Assembly: GCA_963803065.1 (NCBI GenBank)
Contig: CAWDKW010000014.1
Span: 186,001-250,000, forward strand
Length of the DNA stretch: 64,000 bases
Reading direction: 5' to 3'
DNA from: DASXMT01 sp963803065
GTDB taxonomy: Bacteria; Actinomycetota; Acidimicrobiia; Acidimicrobiales; RAAP-2
Shown: piece after piece, positions 60,746 to 64,000 of the stretch
Numbering within the stretch: position 1 is the stretch's first letter
How the letters are laid out: each line of letters opens with the position of its first letter
Notes under the pieces: generated by a model
Told to the model about the DNA's origin: nothing
What the model saw: the letters and a program-made list of their open reading frames with translations, nothing else
Database searches by the model: none
Program-made: the position numbers and the translations under genes

Positions 60746-62932
60746 ATGACCTACCATTGGCTGGTGTCTCGGCGTCGGAAGCGATGGGCCGACCTCCCGC
60801 TGCGCATCAAGGGCCTGACCGTCCTGGCCCTGCCGATCCTCGCGTTGCTGGCTTCGGTGATCTCGGGCATCGTCTTGACCCAGACGGTCAACGACCAGCT
60901 GGCGGTCACCAGGCAGACGTCCAACGCCATCACCGACATCGACGCCAAGCTGCAGTTGCTGACCAACGCCGAGACCGGCGTACGCGGCTACGCGGCCACC
61001 GGCGACCAGCAGTTCCTGCAGCCCTACAACGAGGCCGTGGCCCGCGCCCCCGCCGCGCTCAAAAAGGGCGTGCCCGGCGCGAGGGGGGTGCTCACCCCGA
61101 GCCAGACCCAGGCGCTCAAATCCCAGATCGTCCAGGAGTTCGCGGTGCTGAGCCAGGTTCGCGTCGGGGTGGCCGACCACTCCCTGACCGGCACGGCATT
61201 GACCGCCAAGCTGCTGACCGGCAAGGGCCTGATGGACAGCATCCGCGGAACGGTCAATCGGGTGGAGAACAGGCTGACCGCGACGCGCACGGCCCAGCGG
61301 GCCCAGCTGTATTCCGACGTGGGCTGGTCCCGGGTGGTGGACTACGTCGGCCTGGGCATCGTGGTGGTAACCATCCTTGTGGCCCTGGCCATGCTGGCGA
61401 ATGCATCCCGTCGGATCGGCCTCATCGCCCGCAACGCCGCCCACCTGGGCGCGGAGGAGCCACTGGAGCCGGGGCCGGAGTGGGGCGACGAGCTCGGACA
61501 GTTGGGGGTGGCGGTGCAGACGGCGTCGAGACTCCTGTCCGAGCGCAAGGCCGAGCTGGAGGGGGCCCGGGACGAGGCCCTGGCCGCCACTCAGGCCAAG
61601 GACGAGTTCCTCTCCCGCATGAGCCACGAGCTGCGCACGCCGCTCACGGCCATCCTCGGTTTCGGCCAGTTGCTGCAGCTCGAGGAACTGAGCCCCGACA
61701 ATGCCGACAGCATCAACCACATCGTGTCCGCCGGGCAGCACCTCCTCCAGCTGATCAACGAGGTCCTCGACATCTCGCAGATCGAATCGGGCAACCTGTC
61801 GCTGTCGATGGAGCCGATCATGCTCGGAGAGGTCGTGAGCGAGATCGTGTCGCTGATGGCTCCGATCGCCGCGGCCCGAACGGTGAGCGTCGAGGTGCGT
61901 GGTCTCGACGCCCTCGGCGTCTGGGCCGACCGCCAACGCATCAAGCAGGTGCTGTTGAACCTGTTGTCCAACGCCATCAAGTACAACCGGGAAGGGGGCA
62001 CCATCGTCATCACCGGATCGGCCTCGGTGGAGACCGTGGCTCTCACCGTCTCCGACACCGGTATGGGCATGACCGCCTCCAGCCTCGACCGGCTGTTCGT
62101 TCCCTTCGACCGCATGGGTGCGACCAACAGCGGTATCCAGGGCACGGGCGTCGGGCTTTCACTGTCCAAGGCACTGGTCGAGGCCATGGCCGGGACCATC
62201 GGCGCCGACAGCGAGGTTGGCCGGGGATCGAAGTTCTGGGTGGAGCTCCCCCTGGCCGAGCTCGACTCGCACCAGGCCTCTGGCCCGGGCAAGGACAAGG
62301 CGGGCGGAGTGGTCCTCTACGTGGAGGACAACCTGGCCAGCCTGCGGATGATCGAGCGGCTGTTCAACGGGCGGTCCGAGACGCTCGAGGTGGCCGTGCA
62401 GGGGAACCTCGCCTTGGACCTGGCCCACGAGCTTCGCCCCGTGCTGATCCTCTTGGACCTCCACCTGCCCGACATGAGCGGCGAGGACGCGCTCCGGCGG
62501 CTCAAGGCCGACCCGGCGACGGCCGACATCCCTGTCGTGGTCCTCTCCGCCGATGTCACGCCGGGACGAATCGATCGGATCCTGGACGCTGGGGCGGTGG
62601 GGTACCTGTCCAAGCCGGTCGACGTCCCCCGGTTGATCGGCTACCTGGACGAGGCCAGCCGAGCGCGCCCGCCCGGGCCTCGGCCGACCGGGTCGACACG
62701 ATCGGGCTCCAGCCTTGACGGTGAGCCCCGCTCCGTCGACCGCCCCCCACGTGCACCACGCCAATGCCTCGTCCAATGCCTCGGTCGTGGCCACCGTGCT
62801 GGGGGGCGGGGTCGTCGAGGTCGGGAGCTTCTGAGCGCCACGGTCGAAGATCGGGGGCCGCCCAGCTCCGGTGGCGCCCGTGCGTGCGGCCGGTTTGCCA
62901 ACCCCCCGGCCCGGGTACGACGATCTGACTAG
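60746..62932 (+). CDS. CHASE3 hybrid sensor histidine kinase
   Basis: 728 residues from the ATG at 60746. Two membrane segments (about 24-47 and 200-220) flank a CHASE3 sensor with LLTNAETGVRGYAATGDQQF. The HisKA has His294 in SHELRTPL; the ATPase has the N-box Asn409 and VSDTGMGM, then GTGVGLSLSKALVEAM. A C-terminal receiver has Asp571 in LLDLHLPDMSG and Lys623. The last 90 residues are Pro/Arg-rich and unconserved. It is divergent from the REC-LmbE operon and is the likely phosphodonor. Confidence 0.92.
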   Translation: MTYHWLVSRRRKRWADLPLRIKGLTVLALPILALLASVISGIVLTQTVNDQLAVTRQTSNAITDIDAKLQLLTNAETGVRGYAATGDQQFLQPYNEAVARAPAALKKGVPGARGVLTPSQTQALKSQIVQEFAVLSQVRVGVADHSLTGTALTAKLLTGKGLMDSIRGTVNRVENRLTATRTAQRAQLYSDVGWSRVVDYVGLGIVVVTILVALAMLANASRRIGLIARNAAHLGAEEPLEPGPEWGDELGQLGVAVQTASRLLSERKAELEGARDEALAATQAKDEFLSRMSHELRTPLTAILGFGQLLQLEELSPDNADSINHIVSAGQHLLQLINEVLDISQIESGNLSLSMEPIMLGEVVSEIVSLMAPIAAARTVSVEVRGLDALGVWADRQRIKQVLLNLLSNAIKYNREGGTIVITGSASVETVALTVSDTGMGMTASSLDRLFVPFDRMGATNSGIQGTGVGLSLSKALVEAMAGTIGADSEVGRGSKFWVELPLAELDSHQASGPGKDKAGGVVLYVEDNLASLRMIERLFNGRSETLEVAVQGNLALDLAHELRPVLILLDLHLPDMSGEDALRRLKADPATADIPVVVLSADVTPGRIDRILDAGAVGYLSKPVDVPRLIGYLDEASRARPPGPRPTGSTRSGSSLDGEPRSVDRPPRAPRQCLVQCLGRGHRAGGRGRRGRELLSATVEDRGPPSSGGARACGRFANPPARVRRSD

Positions 62933-62949
62933 GAGGTCGCCCCACAACC

Positions 62950-64000
62950 ATGGCGAAGCGATCCGCGGCAGGGCCGCGATCACAAGAGGCAGCGGGCAGG
63001 GAGTCGACCGACCAGCGGTTCGGCGCGCCCAAATTGGCTGACGGACCGGGGAGGCCGGCGACGCCCCCCACCGCCCAGGCCAGAGTCCGACCGGTCATCG
63101 AGGCGGTGCGCCCCCGGGTCGAGTGCGGCCGCTACCCGGCCAAGGCCGCCGTCGGCGATCTGGTGACCGTGGAGGCCGACGCCTTCGCCGACGGGCACGA
63201 TCTCCTCGGCTGCGAAGTGCGATACCGCAACCCGTCGGACAGCGGTTGGTCCGCCGCGGCGATGGCCTCCATCGGCAACGACCGGTGGCGAGGGGCGTTC
63301 TCCGTGTCGGAGCTGGGCCGGCACCGCTTCGCCGTGCACGCCTGGATCGACGGCTTCGGGACGTGGCGCCGGGACCTCGGAGCCAGGGTCGACGCCGGGC
63401 AAGGCGCCTCGGCCGACCTGCTGGTCGGAGCCGAATTGGTGGAACGGTCCGCCGGACGGGCCCGGGGGGCCGACAGGCGGGCCCTCACTGCCATGGCCGG
63501 CCACCTCCGTGAGGCGGGGCGCGGCCTGGCCGCAGAAGTGGCCGAAGACGGGCTGGACGCGGGGGTGGCCGAACTGGTCTTCGGCGACAAGCTGGCCGAG
63601 CTGGTCCGGCGCTACCCGGACAGGACCGCGGCGGCGACCTCACCCGAGCTGAGCGTCCTCGTCGACCCCGAACGGGCCCGGTTCAGCGCGTGGTACGAGC
63701 TCTTCCCCCGATCGGCCTCGCCCGATCCGGATCGGGCCGGCAACCTCGCTGACGTCGAGGCACGGCTCCCGTACTTGAACAGGCTGGGCATCGACGTGCT
63801 CTATCTCCCGCCCATCCACCCCATCGGGACGACCAGCCGGAAGGGAGACGACGGGGCCCAGACGGCCGACCCGGGGGACCCGGGCTCGCCCTGGGCCATC
63901 GGAGGGGCGGAGGGAGGCCACACCTCCGTCGATCCCCGGCTGGGGTCGATCGACGACCTCGACCACCTGGTCGCGGCGGCGGGTTCCAGCGGCATCGACG
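62950..64000 (+). CDS. glgE: Alpha-1,4-glucan:maltose-1-phosphate maltosyltransferase, N-terminal part
   Basis: 350 codons are present; the gene runs off the right edge. GRYPAKAAVGDLVTVEADAF then ADGHDLLGCEVRYR is the N-terminal beta-sandwich. The catalytic barrel begins FSAWYELFPRSAS, DVEARLPYLNRLGIDVLYLP then PIHPIGTTSRKG, and GDPGSPWAIG with the GGHTSVDPRLG segment, all typical of GlgE. It extends alpha-glucan from maltose-1-phosphate (EC 2.4.99.16). AGGAGGT at 62931 is 12 bases before the ATG, overlapping the kinase stop. Confidence 0.93.
   Translation, partial: MAKRSAAGPRSQEAAGRESTDQRFGAPKLADGPGRPATPPTAQARVRPVIEAVRPRVECGRYPAKAAVGDLVTVEADAFADGHDLLGCEVRYRNPSDSGWSAAAMASIGNDRWRGAFSVSELGRHRFAVHAWIDGFGTWRRDLGARVDAGQGASADLLVGAELVERSAGRARGADRRALTAMAGHLREAGRGLAAEVAEDGLDAGVAELVFGDKLAELVRRYPDRTAAATSPELSVLVDPERARFSAWYELFPRSASPDPDRAGNLADVEARLPYLNRLGIDVLYLPPIHPIGTTSRKGDDGAQTADPGDPGSPWAIGGAEGGHTSVDPRLGSIDDLDHLVAAAGSSGID

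Noticed and set aside
60650..61936. 428-codon minus-strand frame opposite the hybrid kinase
   Set aside because: The kinase on the plus strand has complete domains; the antisense product is low complexity.
1..64000. tRNA, rRNA, insertion sequence or prophage
   Set aside because: No cloverleaf with conserved GTTCGA-type arms, no rRNA-like stretch, no transposase, integrase or phage structural gene was recognised on reading; a dedicated RNA scan was not possible.

Overview
The window is a high-GC, gene-dense actinobacterial chromosome segment. A member of the Acidimicrobiia is my best guess. The reasons are F420-type enzymes (an LLM oxidoreductase and a DDN-like nitroreductase), a mycothiol-era TIGR03084 protein, a PASTA-type Ser/Thr kinase, an ECF sigma/RskA pair, GlgE, and many short-chain dehydrogenases, acyl-CoA enzymes and metal-dependent amidohydrolases. 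A sedolisin, from a family usually active at acid pH, hints at an acidic habitat. I see no rRNA, tRNA, CRISPR array, phage or insertion sequence. Both ends cut genes.

Layout. 1-5.8 kb: Fe-S carrier NfuA, DUF169, SDR, a thioesterase coupled to a membrane lysozyme-like protein, and a DUF3565-DUF1971 fusion. 5.8-9.3 kb: signalling block (anti-sigma, ECF sigma, PknB-like kinase). 9.3-16.6 kb: haloalkane dehalogenase, acyl-CoA dehydrogenase, amidase, a decayed S9 peptidase, DUF2252. 16.7-20.6 kb: oxidative catabolism genes (unknown 276-residue protein, LLM oxidoreductase, SDR plus cytochrome P450). 20.6-27 kb: membrane proteins (YihY, TetR with divergent MMPL, DHA2 MFS, YoaK). 27-34.4 kb: cell-wall hydrolase, HAD phosphatase, F420 nitroreductase, nicotinate phosphoribosyltransferase, ABC exporter, purine nucleoside phosphorylase, 3-methyladenine glycosylase. 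34.5-41 kb: two genes each broken by a single-base frameshift (acyl-CoA ligase and sedolisin), then a second MMPL. 41-51.9 kb: L,D-transpeptidase, threonine dehydratase, esterase, DoxX/SDR pair, aldo/keto reductase, 2-hydroxyacid dehydrogenase, amidohydrolase, sirohydrochlorin chelatase. 51.9-56.1 kb: FUSC exporter, MFS, cold-shock protein.

The most unusual part is 56.1-62.9 kb. A compact minus-strand operon encodes a response-regulator receiver fused directly to a PIG-L/LmbE deacetylase, then a PHP hydrolase, a processive GT2 polysaccharide synthase, a 39-residue one-pass membrane protein and an ATP-grasp ligase. Two of the four junctions are ATGA overlaps. It is divergent from a CHASE3 hybrid histidine kinase. 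The inferred role is a signal-gated surface-glycan synthesis and modification system in which phosphorylation acts on an enzyme rather than on transcription. GlgE (maltosyltransferase, alpha-glucan synthesis) follows the kinase and runs off the end.

A second theme is short tandem repeats at gene boundaries (15 bp x4, 15 bp x3, 13 bp x3-4, 9 bp x9, 11 bp x3, 19 bp x3 twice, and a 35-bp duplication). Several overlap starts, ribosome-binding sites or 3' ends.
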